DNA from: Aldehydirespirator sp965221215
GTDB taxonomy: Bacteria; Actinomycetota; Acidimicrobiia; Acidimicrobiales; Aldehydirespiratoraceae
NCBI GenBank assembly: GCA_965221215.1
Contig: OZ244872.1
Span: 2,294,001-2,358,000, forward strand
DNA: 64,000 bases
Direction: 5' to 3'
Shown: piece after piece, positions 8,206 through 19,100 of the stretch
Position numbering within the stretch: position 1 is the first letter of the stretch
Layout: every line of letters begins with the position of its first letter
Notes under the pieces: model-generated
The model's database searches: none
Told to the model about the DNA's origin: nothing
What the model saw: only the letters and a program-made list of their open reading frames with translations
Position numbers and translations under genes: made by a program

Positions 8206-10977
8206 TCATTCGCTGTCCGGCGACTCCTCGCGCTCGACTTGCAGCTGGTCATCCAAGTTCAGTTCGCCGACGGCCTGACGAAGGTCCGCCTCGATGCTGG
8301 CCGCCAGATCGCCGCTGGCGTTGGCTTGTAGCTCCACTCTCACGGAGACGCTGTCGCAGGCATGCAACCTGGGCAAGACTTTGGTGCCGAAGCGGTTCCA
8401 GGCTGTCGGCGGGAGCGTTCCCGTGACTCGTAGGGTGGCCCTGCTGGGACTCGTGGGCGTAGCGGGCTCGGGGCCCTGGGGATCCTCGGGTTCGGGATCG
8501 GGTGTCGGCGGGTCGGGGGGCTGGGGTTCCGTCGGGCGCCGGAGCATCTTGGCTCGAGCCTTCGTGAGGAGGAACACGCCTGGCTCGTAGGCGATCTCCT
8601 CGGTTGGGACGAGTTCTTCGTGCCACACCGTTCGCAGGTCGCTGTCGTCGGGATCTCCAGAGGCGAGGCCGAAGTCGCCAGCATGCACCCATTCGGTGAC
8701 CCGCAGACGGATGACTTTGTCAGGATCGGGAAGCCGCGTGAGGGATCCATCGAGGAAGCTCTGACGCAGGCTCACCAGCGGCCATTCGCCCGAGTCCCTG
8801 AACGCTGGCGGCCAGTTGCGCTCGATGTAGCCCGCCCCGATGGTCTCGTTGAGCAGGCCCTGCGACCTCAGGGCGGCGACGATTCGCCCGCAGAGCGTCT
8901 CACTGGCGCTGGAGTGACCCGCGCCGAGGTCGATCACCTTCAGGCCTCCAGGTGCCTTGGCGTCGGCCAACGCCACGAAGCGGTAGCCCGCCCACACCTC
9001 GTCCTTGGCGGCCTCCTGGGCCTCTCGGACCTGGGCCTTCACCTCGGTGTTATCCGCTCTTTCGACCTCGGCGCCGAGGATGCCCTGGCCGAGTTCATGT
9101 GACACTCGCCGCCACGCAACCAGCAACTCAACGCGGTCCTTGAGATCACGCCCGGGCTTCTTCATGCACCAGACCAGTGCAGACGGGTGCAGCCGCGGCG
9201 ACTTGCCCCTTTGTGTGGTCCATGCGCCGATGCGCTCGGCCAGGTCGTCCTCGCCGTCGTGCCACTCCTGTGTCGGGTCCACTACTACCAGTGTCAGCCG
9301 CGGCGTGTCCGCGACGGCGTCTCCGTCGTCGGGGAAGCAGACCAGCGGCAAAGTCGCGCCCCGTTCGAACTCGCTCCTGACGATCTTGCTCATCTCCGGG
9401 ACTACCTCGGTCGCGTCGTCGAGGGAGGCCCGCCGGTCGCTGACAACTTTGCGAAGGGTGGCCTGGTGGTGGATGCGGTAGCCGTCGGTGCCGACCCTGC
9501 GCAAGAAGAAGCCGGAGCGCTCGAGGGCGGCGACCGCGTTGTCGATGCTGGTGGTGTCGACATCGGGCTCGCCGAGCGCGAACCGCAGCTCGGGCAGGTG
9601 GGCCACCTTGTCCACCTGCCCGCCTGACGACTCAAACAGGATGGCTGTGCCCACCCGGCGGTGGATGTCGCGCAGCGCGCCGCTGGTGTCGGTGTCGAGA
9701 GCTCGGGCGTGGGCCGCCTCGGCTGCGAGGTCGGCGTCTATGGCGGCGTCGAGGCGGGGCTCTCCAAGCTGTCCGAGCACGACGGCACGGAACTCGGGGA
9801 CGTGAAGCGGGGCGGACCCCAGCGTGATCAACGGTTCGCTACGAGCCGTCTTGAACTGCTCGCGCGCCGCCCAGGAGATCCACTGCGCCAGCATCGCCAG
9901 CGCCCCCCGTGTCTGTTGGAATTGAGCGAGCGCCCGCCACTTTCGCTGGAACACCGACAGCGTCGCCGGGTGGAACGGGTAGCACGCCTCGAAGCGCTTG
10001 CGGAGGTGTTGGCGTCCTTTGCTCTTGGTGCTCGCCGAGTCGACCGCGGTCCATTCGGCCGGTAGCCGGGCGGAGCGCTCGAAGCACCAGTCGGCGTAGG
10101 CCTTTGCGATCTGCTGACGGGTTCGGTCGGAGCCGAAGTCCTCGAAGAGCCGACGGCGAACCACCTCGCTGATCTCGGACTCGTCGTTGGCGATGAGGTC
10201 CTGGGCGACTCGACGCACGACCTTGGTGATGCGGCCCTGCCACTCCTGGTCCCACGCCGTCATCTCGACCTGGCTGCGGGGCAGACTAATGACCGCCGCC
10301 GCCTGAGTCGTCCCGGTGACCGCGACAGTCAGGTTCTGCAGGAAGGCGTGGAACGGCTCGGCCATGGCCCGGTGGCGGTTGACGAAGTTGAGCACCTCGT
10401 CGAACAGCAGCAGCACAGGCCCGTTCGTCGCGGCGAACACTCTCGACAGTGCCTCTGTTCCCGGCGGCGCTGTCGTCGCGGCGTCACCGAGCGCCTCGAC
10501 GCCCTGGTCACCCGCCAACTGCCGTGCCAGGTCAATCCACGGCGTCTCCCGACCCGCGCCCGGATCCCAGGCATTGCCCACGAACACACCGACACGAGCC
10601 GCGGGAACCTGGACGACGTCGGCGGCGCTCAGTAGGCCCGGTATGCCAGGCATGGAATCCGCCCCACGCCCCGCATTGGCGAGGTGGTACAGCGCAGTCA
10701 GCGTGTGGGTCTTGCCGCCGCCGAACTGCGTAATCAGCGTCAGGACCGGCGCAGTGTTCTCCGTCCGACCCGACAGGCGCCTCAGCACCATGCCGGAATG
10801 CTCCGTCAAGGCACGGGTGAAGCAGGTGCGCGAGAAGAACTGCTCAGGGTCTCGGTAGTCCCGCGGCGCCGTCCCGGCAACGACCTGCTCGAGCGCGATG
10901 GCGAACTCGTCGGGGCTGAACGACCGCCCTTCGCGAACCTCCTTGCGAAGCTCGACGATCTTGTACCAGGGCCTCAT
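8206..10977 (-). CDS. DUF499-type ATPase of a defence operon
   Basis: The product has about 923 residues. I chose the ATG at 10977 because GGAG lies 8 bases before it; an ATG at 10983 is too close to that site. The N-terminus has the DUF499 opening (WYKIVELRKEV, then FSPDEFAIALEQV). A Walker A motif FGGGKTHT follows near residue 88 and a Walker B LLLFDEVLNFV near residue 185. The C-terminus has a Pro-rich linker and a small terminal domain. Proteins of this type are found with DUF1156 methylases and large helicases in defence islands, as here. It is the last gene of that set, after the DUF433/DUF5615 pair. Confidence 0.85.
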   Translation of the reverse strand: MRPWYKIVELRKEVREGRSFSPDEFAIALEQVVAGTAPRDYRDPEQFFSRTCFTRALTEHSGMVLRRLSGRTENTAPVLTLITQFGGGKTHTLTALYHLANAGRGADSMPGIPGLLSAADVVQVPAARVGVFVGNAWDPGAGRETPWIDLARQLAGDQGVEALGDAATTAPPGTEALSRVFAATNGPVLLLFDEVLNFVNRHRAMAEPFHAFLQNLTVAVTGTTQAAAVISLPRSQVEMTAWDQEWQGRITKVVRRVAQDLIANDESEISEVVRRRLFEDFGSDRTRQQIAKAYADWCFERSARLPAEWTAVDSASTKSKGRQHLRKRFEACYPFHPATLSVFQRKWRALAQFQQTRGALAMLAQWISWAAREQFKTARSEPLITLGSAPLHVPEFRAVVLGQLGEPRLDAAIDADLAAEAAHARALDTDTSGALRDIHRRVGTAILFESSGGQVDKVAHLPELRFALGEPDVDTTSIDNAVAALERSGFFLRRVGTDGYRIHHQATLRKVVSDRRASLDDATEVVPEMSKIVRSEFERGATLPLVCFPDDGDAVADTPRLTLVVVDPTQEWHDGEDDLAERIGAWTTQRGKSPRLHPSALVWCMKKPGRDLKDRVELLVAWRRVSHELGQGILGAEVERADNTEVKAQVREAQEAAKDEVWAGYRFVALADAKAPGGLKVIDLGAGHSSASETLCGRIVAALRSQGLLNETIGAGYIERNWPPAFRDSGEWPLVSLRQSFLDGSLTRLPDPDKVIRLRVTEWVHAGDFGLASGDPDDSDLRTVWHEELVPTEEIAYEPGVFLLTKARAKMLRRPTEPQPPDPPTPDPEPEDPQGPEPATPTSPSRATLRVTGTLPPTAWNRFGTKVLPRLHACDSVSVRVELQANASGDLAASIEADLRQAVGELNLDDQLQVEREESPDSE

Positions 10978-11007
10978 GCTCATCGCTCCCGACAGGGCCT
11001 CGACAAT

Positions 11008-11382
11008 CTAGTCGTCGCTTCGGCCCTCAGTGTCAGCGAGGCGGATCCGGATCAGATGCCCCCGGACGACCACGATCGCCGCTTGCTCCAAGACGCTCGA
11101 ATGGCGCTCGAGCAGCTTGTGCATCGCCGCTACCCTCTCCGCCTGTGCCGTCTTGAAGAAGCGGATGATGCAGAGATGCGGCAGCCCCCGCCGATACACC
11201 AACTCGCCAAAGTCCTTGTCGTGGGTGACAAGCACCCGCTGCTCGTTGTAGGCGAGCGCAAGCAGATCCTCATCGCTGGCCCCAGGCGCAATGTCCGAGG
11301 CCGCGCTCACATCGTGGCCCAGACCAACCAGCATCCGGTGCAGCCGAACAGAGTTGGCACACTCGTCGAGCAAGAATTTCAA
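11008..11382 (-). CDS. DUF5615 PIN-like toxin
   Basis: The 124-residue protein has the features of DUF5615 PIN-like nucleases: MKFLLDECANS at the N-terminus with the first acidic pair, SDEDLLALAYNEQRVLVTHDKDFGEL with the next acidic residues, and a C-terminal VVVRGHLIRIR strand. PIN-like toxins cut RNA. It follows a DUF433 gene by 5 bases, the standard toxin-antitoxin pairing. The module sits between the methylase and the DUF499 ATPase of a defence system, so it could be a passenger or an abortive-infection arm. Confidence 0.85.
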   Translation of the reverse strand: MKFLLDECANSVRLHRMLVGLGHDVSAASDIAPGASDEDLLALAYNEQRVLVTHDKDFGELVYRRGLPHLCIIRFFKTAQAERVAAMHKLLERHSSVLEQAAIVVVRGHLIRIRLADTEGRSDD

Positions 11383-11387
11383 TGGTT

Positions 11388-11660
11388 TCAGTGAATCAGA
11401 ATATGATCATGGACGGTTTCGCCGACGATGGAGCGATACGCGTAGACTAGGCAAGCCTGAATGTCCTCGGACTCCAGAATCTCGTACTGGTCGAGGATCG
11501 TCTCCACGCTGTCGCCTGCGGCCAGCATCCCCAGGACGTGTTCGACCGCGAAGCGCATGTCGCGGATGATCGGCTTGCCGCCGAAGACGTCGGAGCGCAC
11601 GGTGATCCGCTTCAACAGATCGTAGTCGTCGAGCGGCGGCTTCGTCTCGGTGGCGTCCAT
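11388..11660 (-). CDS. DUF433 antitoxin
   Basis: The 90-residue protein contains the DUF433 core: ITVRSDVFGGKPIIRDMRF, then VLGMLAAGDSVETILDQY and the helix-turn-helix-like tail EDIQACLVYAYRS. DUF433 proteins are antitoxins of DUF5615 toxins, and the toxin gene lies 5 bases downstream. It starts 10 bases after the end of the interrupted methylase gene, so it was probably transcribed with it. Confidence 0.85.
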   Translation of the reverse strand: MDATETKPPLDDYDLLKRITVRSDVFGGKPIIRDMRFAVEHVLGMLAAGDSVETILDQYEILESEDIQACLVYAYRSIVGETVHDHILIH

Positions 11661-13303
11661 GACAGGAACGCTACCTTGCGGCCAGCAGCATCGCGTCTAG
11701 GAGCCGCTTCTCGTCGCTGCCGCGCGGGTACAGCGCGGACAGGGCGTTGGCGAGGCGCAGGAAGTCGGGCCCGCGCTCCTGCTCAGCCTGCAGCAGGGCG
11801 CGAAGCGCCTGTGTACGGCCCGAGCCTTGCAACAGCATGGCGGCGTGAATGCGATCCAGTGTGGTGGCGTTCGGCGAAGCGTCGAGATCGTCCATCTGGC
11901 CTGCTGCGCCGCGCCGGCGGGGACGGCCGTGAACTGTGGGCGCCGCCTCGGGGAACAAACTGAGCTGTGGGTCGTAGGCAGCGGCAGTCTCAAGCTCATC
12001 AGCCAGCACACCGGCGCCCGCGTCCCCAAAAAGCTGCTTGCCGCGGTCTCGCACCGGGATCAGTCGCACCACGCCCTTGTCTGTGTTGATGGTGCGCGAC
12101 TCCCACTCGTCGAGGTGTATGCCGAGAGGCTGCGCGAAGCGTCGCACCACATCGAAAGGAAGGCTGTGTGCGCCCGGCCTCGGCGCTGCCTCCGCGTCCT
12201 CGTCATCTCCAGTCCCGTCGCTGCTGCTATCCGTGCCTTCGCTGGTGCTCTGCATCGTCCACAAGAACAGTGCAGTAAGACGGGCGTCTTCCTCCAGCGC
12301 CCCGGCCGCGCCGTTGCGAGCACGGGCCTCCGCCGTGCCCAGAATCTGCGCAAGAGCTTCTCGGCCCACGACCTCCCAGACGCGCTCCAAATAAGCGGGC
12401 AGGGCGACAACCTGCCCGTCGGCCGTCTCCACCGCTGAGTACCGGCTGTAGATCTCCAGTGCCGGCCCGACACAGGCGAACACCAGATCGGCGCCTCGAA
12501 CGCCCTCACTCTGCAGCCGCTGCATCCAGTCGCCCACCCGCTCGGGCAACTCCCGCAGCACGTCGGCCCACTCGCCCACAGCGGCGTCCTCCGGCCGTGG
12601 TCGACACACCAGATGAACGCTCGTGGCGAGCGCAGCGGACTCCTGTGCCCGAAGCCGCGACCCCATCTCGGTTGCGATGGGCCACGAGGCGGTAATGGTC
12701 CAGCCGCCGCGGATCATGCCCGAGAGCAGAGCCTCCCAGCCCTCGGTGGTCTTGTGGGCGAAGACGACTGCACCTATGCCGTCCTGGCTCAGCACGCGCC
12801 GCCCCTCCGCGAACGCGCGGGCCATCGTCTCCTCGAACCAATCGCGGTCCTTAGGCTGACCGTCTACATGCTTGGTCTCGTCTTGGACCACTTCAGGGCA
12901 CTTCGGAGAGAGCGGATTGTCGGGGTCAAACGGATCCCGCAGCAGTGGATGCCCGGGAAGGCTGCGCCTCAGCCAGACCAGAAAGAAGTCCGACAGGTCG
13001 GCGTACGGCACGGCGTCGTAGTAGGGCGGGTCCGTGAACCAGACGCCGCTCGACTCATCTGGCAGAGGGTGCTCTGTGGCGTCCTCTTGTTGAACGCTGC
13101 CCGGATGGCTCACAGCAGCAGACGTCTGCGCCACGACCTTCAGGACATGGCCCAGCGCGCGCTCAAAGCCGACGTAGGCCTCGCCAGCGGGATTCGTCTC
13201 CGCAAAGTCCCAGACGATTGGTAGCGCCTGTCGTCCGAACAGGTCACCCACATCCTCGTTGGAGGCACGCCACTTCGCCAGAGAACAGTTGAAGTCTGCC
13301 ACC

Positions 13304-13311
13304 TTGTCGAG
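13304..13311. repeat. Target-site duplication, left copy
   Basis: TTGTCGAG here is identical to 14755-14762. The two copies flank the IS256-family element inside the methylase gene. Confidence 0.9.
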
Positions 13312-13339
13312 GGTGGCGTCCCAGATTGGGTGTAATAGC
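13312..13339. repeat. Left terminal inverted repeat of the IS256-family element
   Basis: This 28-bp end matches the right end at 14727-14754 in reverse complement at 22 of 28 positions. The mismatches are at repeat positions 10 and 13-17. Confidence 0.85.
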
Positions 13340-13367
13340 GGTTGGGGCGCAGGTTCCGGTGGTCATG

Positions 13368-14672
13368 TTAGGCGGCGCGTGTGACGGTGTGGTCGGGCTG
13401 GTCGGTGTTGGTGTGGGCGGGTTGGTGGAGTTGGTGGCGCAGCTCGGTGAGGGCTCGGGCGATGGCGGGTGTGTAGGTGAGGCCTCGCCAGCCGTTTGAG
13501 GCCCGGTCGAGCACGGCCCAGACCAGTGTGAGGCAGGACGTTTCGCCGGGGAGCCGGCCGATGACTTTGACTCGTCGGCGGGTCTCGCCGAAGGTGCGCT
13601 CGATCAGGTTGGTGTGGCGGATCCTGCGCCAGTGTGCGGCGGGGAGCCGCAGGTGCGCGGTGAGCGCTTGGCGGTCTGCGAGCAGGCAGCGCACGGCGGC
13701 GGGGAACTCGCGCTGGTAGCGGCGGGCGAAGCCGTCGATGCCGGCTTGTGCTGCGCTCACCGCTTCCTGGCCGGGCTCGATGTCGTCGTCGAGGTCGAAG
13801 ATCGCCCAGAACGCGGCCTTGAGTTCGTCGCGGCGACCGGCGGGGACCTTGGCCAAGACATTGCGGGCGCGGTGGATGAGGCACCGCTGGCGCAGCGACT
13901 GCGGCATCTTCTGCTCGACGGCGCCGATCAGGCCTGCCGCGCCGTCTGAGACGACCAGCAGCGGGGACCGCAGCCCCCGTTCGGCGAGGTCGTCGAGGAA
14001 CCCGGCCCAGGCGTCATAGGACTCGTCGCCGCCGGGCTCCACGGCCAGCAGCACCGGCCGCCCGAGGGTGGTGATGCCGTAGGCGACCAGCACCGGCTCA
14101 GCGCGCGACCCGCCGTGCATCTTGAAGTGGCTGCCGTCAACGAACAGGTAATCCAGCTCGATATCGGAGAGGTCTGAGCTGCGGAACGTGTCGAACTCGT
14201 CGCGCAGCCGCGCGCAGATCCGCGACGCGGTGGACCTCGACAAGGCGGCCTCCGGTCCCAGCGCCTCCGCCAACAGGGCCTCGATGTCGCGGTCTGACAG
14301 GCCCCGCACCCACGCCGAGATCACCAGCGCCTCCAACGGCTCGCTGCGCACCACGCCCTTGCCCAGCAACTGCGACGCGAACGCCTCGGTGGTGTTGCGC
14401 AGCTTCGGGCGCTTCAGCGCCAGGGGCCCCGCGGTGGTCTTGACCGTCACCTCGCCGTAGCCGTTGCGCTGCCCGGCCCGCCCGCCGCCGGCGCGGGAGT
14501 TCCAGCCCCGGCCCAGCCAGGAGGTGACCTCGTCCTCGAGGACCTGCTGCAACACGAGCCGCGCCGACAGGCGCATCACCTCCTCGAGCACCTCGGCGAT
14601 GTCGCGGCCCGAGCCGAACAACTCGTCGATCTCGGCGCGGACAGCTTCTGTGGGCGATACTCGTGCAGGCAC
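13368..14672 (-). CDS. IS256-family (mutator type) transposase
   Basis: The product has 434 residues, the normal length. It starts at a GTG (14672) with GGAG ten bases upstream. The frame is also open further upstream through the inverted repeat into the methylase, so an automatic call may fuse the two. Typical blocks are VLQQVLEDEVTSWLG near the N-terminus, RNGYGEVTVKTTAGPL, and the DDE residues in LFVDGSHFK, LLVVSDGAAGL and LIERTFGETRRR. All three catalytic residues are present, so the element is probably active or recently so. It makes double-strand cuts at the element ends for cut-and-paste movement. Confidence 0.92.
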   Translation of the reverse strand: MPARVSPTEAVRAEIDELFGSGRDIAEVLEEVMRLSARLVLQQVLEDEVTSWLGRGWNSRAGGGRAGQRNGYGEVTVKTTAGPLALKRPKLRNTTEAFASQLLGKGVVRSEPLEALVISAWVRGLSDRDIEALLAEALGPEAALSRSTASRICARLRDEFDTFRSSDLSDIELDYLFVDGSHFKMHGGSRAEPVLVAYGITTLGRPVLLAVEPGGDESYDAWAGFLDDLAERGLRSPLLVVSDGAAGLIGAVEQKMPQSLRQRCLIHRARNVLAKVPAGRRDELKAAFWAIFDLDDDIEPGQEAVSAAQAGIDGFARRYQREFPAAVRCLLADRQALTAHLRLPAAHWRRIRHTNLIERTFGETRRRVKVIGRLPGETSCLTLVWAVLDRASNGWRGLTYTPAIARALTELRHQLHQPAHTNTDQPDHTVTRAA

Positions 14673-14726
14673 GGGCGTAGGTCTCCTTCTTGAGTTGAGG
14701 TTCTCGAAGGAACCTACGCCCCTGCT

Positions 14727-14754
14727 GCTATTACACCGGCGATGAGACGCCACC
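14727..14754. repeat. Right terminal inverted repeat of the IS256-family element
   Basis: It is the partner of 13312-13339 and lies 54 bases upstream of the transposase start. Confidence 0.85.
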
Positions 14755-14762
14755 TTGTCGAG
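14755..14762. repeat. Target-site duplication, right copy
   Basis: TTGTCGAG matches the left copy at 13304-13311. Identical flanks suggest a recent insertion. Confidence 0.9.
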
Positions 14763-16120
14763 CGCCATCGCGAGCAACTCGGCTATGTGTTGGGCACCCA
14801 CGGCGTTGTAAGTGGAGGCGATCCTGTCGGCGATCGTCGCCAACGACACTAGCTGACGTGCGGTGAACAGATCGCCCCACTGCAGCATCCCGTAACGCTG
14901 AACACTGAAGGCCCGACCCGCACCAGATCCGCCGCCCGCTGGTGTCGACTCATCCGGCACTGGGGAAAGGCCCTGCCGCCCGCCTCGATCCCACCCGTCA
15001 AGCACCTGCGCAAGCCGCTTCTGGGAGGCGCGGACAGCGGCATAGTCAGCATCCGTCGGCAGCCGGTAGCCGCGCCGGCGTTCCCCAGGTCGGCGCGTAA
15101 CCACGGCCGTCAGCCTTGCTCCACCTGTACGGTTGCCGTTGTCGTCGAAGGTGGCGTTAGCACCTCCCCGCTGGGCTGCCAGTTGGGCGCGCACCCGATC
15201 CGGCGGCAGCACCGCTCGGCAGCACAGGCAGGTGGCTCTTGCGCGAGACACCGTGCTACCGGCCACTTCGCTCGCAGCCTCCGGCTCGAATATCTCAAGG
15301 CTCACTCGAGGAGGGCTCCCGTACTGCCTCGTGACACTTGGCTTCAGCGCAATCTTCCGGTTGGCCTTGCGGCACAACCAAAGGGAGCGCATGAGGGGCA
15401 TCTCCGCCCCGCAGTCCGGGGCCTCGCAGCGGACGGTTCGAGCCCACAGATAAGCGATCGGCGTCGCGCCATCGGAGTCCTTGGGGTACAGCTCGGCCAG
15501 CTGCCGCTCGGCCTCGGCCTTGATCCGCTCGCCAGCTGCTCGGAGCTCATCGACTAGGCCGGAACCATGACGGGGGATGTCCTCAAGCAATGTCCGGAGA
15601 ATGAGACAGGCGACTGGGTTGAGGTCGCTGGCAAAGGCGTCACAGTCGAGGCGCAGCGCTTCAAGCGGAATTGAGCCACCACCGGCGAAGGGATCCACGA
15701 CCAACGGCGATTCACCCGGATGGGCGGCATCGACGAGGGCACGGCCTGTATCGAGGTAGGCCGGTATCGCCGAGTTGTCCCAGACAGCGAAGTCGGAGAT
15801 GAAGCGAATCAGCATGCGGCGCAAGCCAGCATCGGTTGCTACCTGCTGCTGCCATTCGGCTGGCCGGCCATGCATCTTCAGCAGAACCTGACGAGCTCGT
15901 TCCTTGAAGCGGTCTGGGCAGTCGGAGTCGCATGGGTCTGGCAGAAGCAGTGCAAGCAACATGGCACGCGATGAGGCCAAGGGGCGACGCGCCCACCAGT
16001 GGTGCATCGTCGATGGCAGTCCCCGGGGTACCGGGAACTTCTTCTCTCGGTCCATGACAGCCGAGCCCACCGCGGCGATCGGAAAGTCAACCTCCGCCAG
16101 GCGCTTGCACTCGTTGGGGA

Positions 16121-19100
16121 TCACGGAGCCGAGTCCGGCTTGGACAGGGTTCCTGTGTCCAGCCAGTAGTGCTGCACCTTGCTCACCTCATGCCACGGGA
16201 ATCGTGCCGGGTTCTCGATGGTTTCGAGTTGGGGAACGTCCGCGCAGTTGGTGACGACATAGAGCCAGTAGCAGTCGGGGCGGTCTTCGGCCACGTCGCG
16301 CTCATTGGGCGTGAGCAGGATGGTGCCTTTGGCGGCAGCCAGGCCCTTGACCTCAATCAGGCGCAGGTCGCCGGTCTTGGGATCGATGCTGGTCACGTCG
16401 TATCCGAGGTCTTGCTCGTGGACGTCTTCCACGAGGCGGCCCTGAGCCTCCTCGTGTTCCATGGCGACGCGCATGGCGGTCCACTCGGTCTCGGGATTGG
16501 GACGCAAGTTCTGCAACTCCGGCGACTGGCGCTCGGGATGAGGCAGAACCAGCACGCTCGTGATCCGCTCCACTCCCTGGAGCGTCAGCGTGCGCTGCTG
16601 TTCAAGCTCCTGGGTGCGTTGCTGGCACCGGGCGGTCGCCTCCGCATGCCGGTTCTCGGCTCGGGCCAGGCGGCCCTCTGCGCCTGTTACCTGCTGGTCC
16701 ACCTCCTCGCTGGCCCGGCCGATCTCCTGGTCAGCGCGCAGCAGCACCGCCTCCAGCGCGATGTCGACATGGGCTGCGACCCTCTCGATGTAGGGCAGGC
16801 GCTCGGCCCGCACCTCGTCGAGAAACGGCATGAGCGCCCGCTCGCGCAGCCAGTCGCCTCGCTCGGGTAGCGACGCCGCGGCAGGCAGGTTGTCCGGTGC
16901 CGGTGCCGGTGTGAGGTTGCCGATGAGGCTCTGGTCGCGCAGTTGCGGTTCAGCTCCTTCGGCCAACTCGACAGCGAACAGCCGCTCGTGGATGATGTGC
17001 CCAAGGCCATCGACGACACGTGCCCGATAGAAGTCGAGCCTGGCCGGCGATGACCGCTCCAGTGAGTGGAAGCAGGCGCCAGCGCCGAAGGCCTTCTGCC
17101 CGATGTCGTGGCTGTGGCGGCGGAGCGCCTCGAAGAGCGGGTGTCTCGGCGTGACCCATTCCAGGTTGCGCTTCTCGGCCGTCTCGCGGTCGGTGGACAC
17201 CCGGCCGTAACGCGTCGCCAGCGCCGGGAGCGACCAGTCCATCTGGCGCTCATACAGCCTCAGCCCGGCCGGTGTACGACCGCAGTCGAACGTGTGCGCC
17301 AGGCTCTTCACTGGTTGGAGACTCAACGAGGCCACGCCGGCGCTCTGCGACATGAAGCGGGCGATCCGTTCGGGAACTACCCGCCGCTGCTGGGCGCGGG
17401 CCTTGCGCTCGTTCAACATGTCGAGGTTGAGCCGGCGTGTCGACAGGCCCTCCAGTGCGGTCTGGCATATGGCCCGGAAGCGGTCCGCGTCGACATCTCG
17501 CAGGAGCCGATCCTCGAGGTCTTCCTCGCCGAGGTTGCCCGCATAGAAGTCGCGGAACACCCGGTCGATCTGGGCCGCGGGCAGCACCTCGCCCACCACG
17601 TTGAACACGGCGTCGTCATCGAGGGCGTCGCGGATCTCCTGGAGTTTGGTCAAGAGCCGCTCAAGCACCCGACCCTCGATCGTGTTGACGGCGACGAAGT
17701 TGAAGATGATGCAGTCGGAGCGCTGGCCGTAGCGGTGGATACGCCCCATGCGCTGCTCCAGGCGGTTGGGATTCCACGGGATGTCGTAGTTGAACAGGAT
17801 GTGGCAGCACTGCAAGTTGATGCCCTCACCGGCTGCCTCGGTCGCCACCAGAACCTGCGTCGACCCGTCGCGGAACTGTTGCTCGGCGTGCAGCCGTGTG
17901 CCTGGCTCGTCGCGCGAGCCCGGCTTCATGCTGCCGTGGATGCAATCTGCCTGGAACCCCCATGACCGCAGACGCTCCAGCAAGTAATTGAGCGTGTCGC
18001 GGTATTCGGTGAAGACCAGCAGCTGCTTGGTGTGGTCACTAAAGAAGCCCTGCTCCTCAAGGGTGCTTCGCAGCTTGCTCAACTTGGCCTCACCGCCAGC
18101 GTCCTCGACCGAGCGCGCCTGCGTGGCCAGATCGCGCAGTTCGGCGATCTCTTCGCGTATCTCGGCCTCGTTCCCTGTCAGGGTGATCGCCTCGAGAATC
18201 CGCTCCAGCCTCTCGCGCTCGGCGTCCTCGAGTTCTTCTAGGTCGTCCCAGTCGAGCCCCGGGGGCGCCTGCTCGACCAGGTCGCGGGCCTGATCGAGGC
18301 CGTCCTCGAGCCGGTTTGCGCGGTTCTCGAGCGACCGGCGCAGCGCGTGGGTGCTGGAGGCAAGGCGCCGCTGATACAGCGACATCAAGAAACCCACGGC
18401 GCGCGCCCGCCTGTCATCGCCTCGGGCCGCGGCCCGCATGCTCTGGCGCGTCACATACCTGCTCACCGCTCGGTAGAGGGCGAACTCATCGTCGTCGATC
18501 ATGAAGCCAGCTGTGTGGGTCACCCGATTCGTGAACACGGGCCGGGCCGCCCACGACCCGTCTGGCTGGCGCTCCGGGAAGTAGACCATGGCCTCCTTCG
18601 TGCGCCGCAGATAGAACGGTGCCGCCCCCTGGCTCATGGCCTCCCGCACCGACGTGACGTCCGCGTAGGCATCCCGGTCGAGCAACTGCAGGAACAGCGT
18701 GAAGTTCTCGGGATCGCCCTTGTGGGGCGTCGCGGTCAACAGCAACAGATTGTCGGTGCTGTCGCGCAGGAACTCCCCGAGCCTGTAACGCTGGCTCTTG
18801 TGCGCCTCGTCGCGCGCGGACATGCGGTGAGCCTCATCGACGATCACCAGATCCCACTGAGCCTGGGCGAGCCCCGGCATTATCTCCTCGCGCTTCGCGA
18901 AGTCCAGTGACGTGATCACCTGATCCTGGCTGAGCCACTGGTTCACCCCGAACTGGTCGCGCACGTCCCCGCCCTTGAGCACGATGAACTGCTCATGGAA
19001 CTTCTCCTTCAGCTCGCGCTGCCACTGGAAGCTGAGATTTGCCGGGCACACGACCAGCACCCGCTCGATCAGACCCCGCAGCTTGAGTTCGCCTATCAGC

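Larger units (their letters stand above)
13312..14754 (-). mobile_element. Complete IS256-family insertion sequence, 1443 bp
   Basis: Ends were located by comparing both junctions. The left end (13312-13339) and the right end (14727-14754, read on the other strand) match at 22 of 28 positions, both starting GGTGGCGTC and ending GTGTAATAGC. The element carries one transposase gene and is flanked by TTGTCGAG direct repeats. Size, repeat length and 8-bp duplication all fit the IS256 family. Confidence 0.93.
11671..16124 (-). pseudogene. DUF1156 DNA methyltransferase interrupted by an IS256-family element
   Basis: The 5' part (16124 to 14755) encodes 456 residues with the DUF1156 opening (HHWWARRPLASSRA), methyltransferase motif I (VDPFAGGGS, residues 143-151) and a Cys-rich segment. 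The 3' part (13303 to 11671) encodes 543 residues with the catalytic motif DPPYYDA near its residue 91. The two are in different frames and separated by 1451 bases: a 1443-bp element plus an 8-bp duplication. Removing these restores one frame of about 1000 residues (ALDKV joined to ADFNC). The SAM-binding and catalytic motifs now lie on separate pieces, so adenine methylation activity is very probably lost. The start overlaps the helicase stop by 4 bases. Confidence 0.9.
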
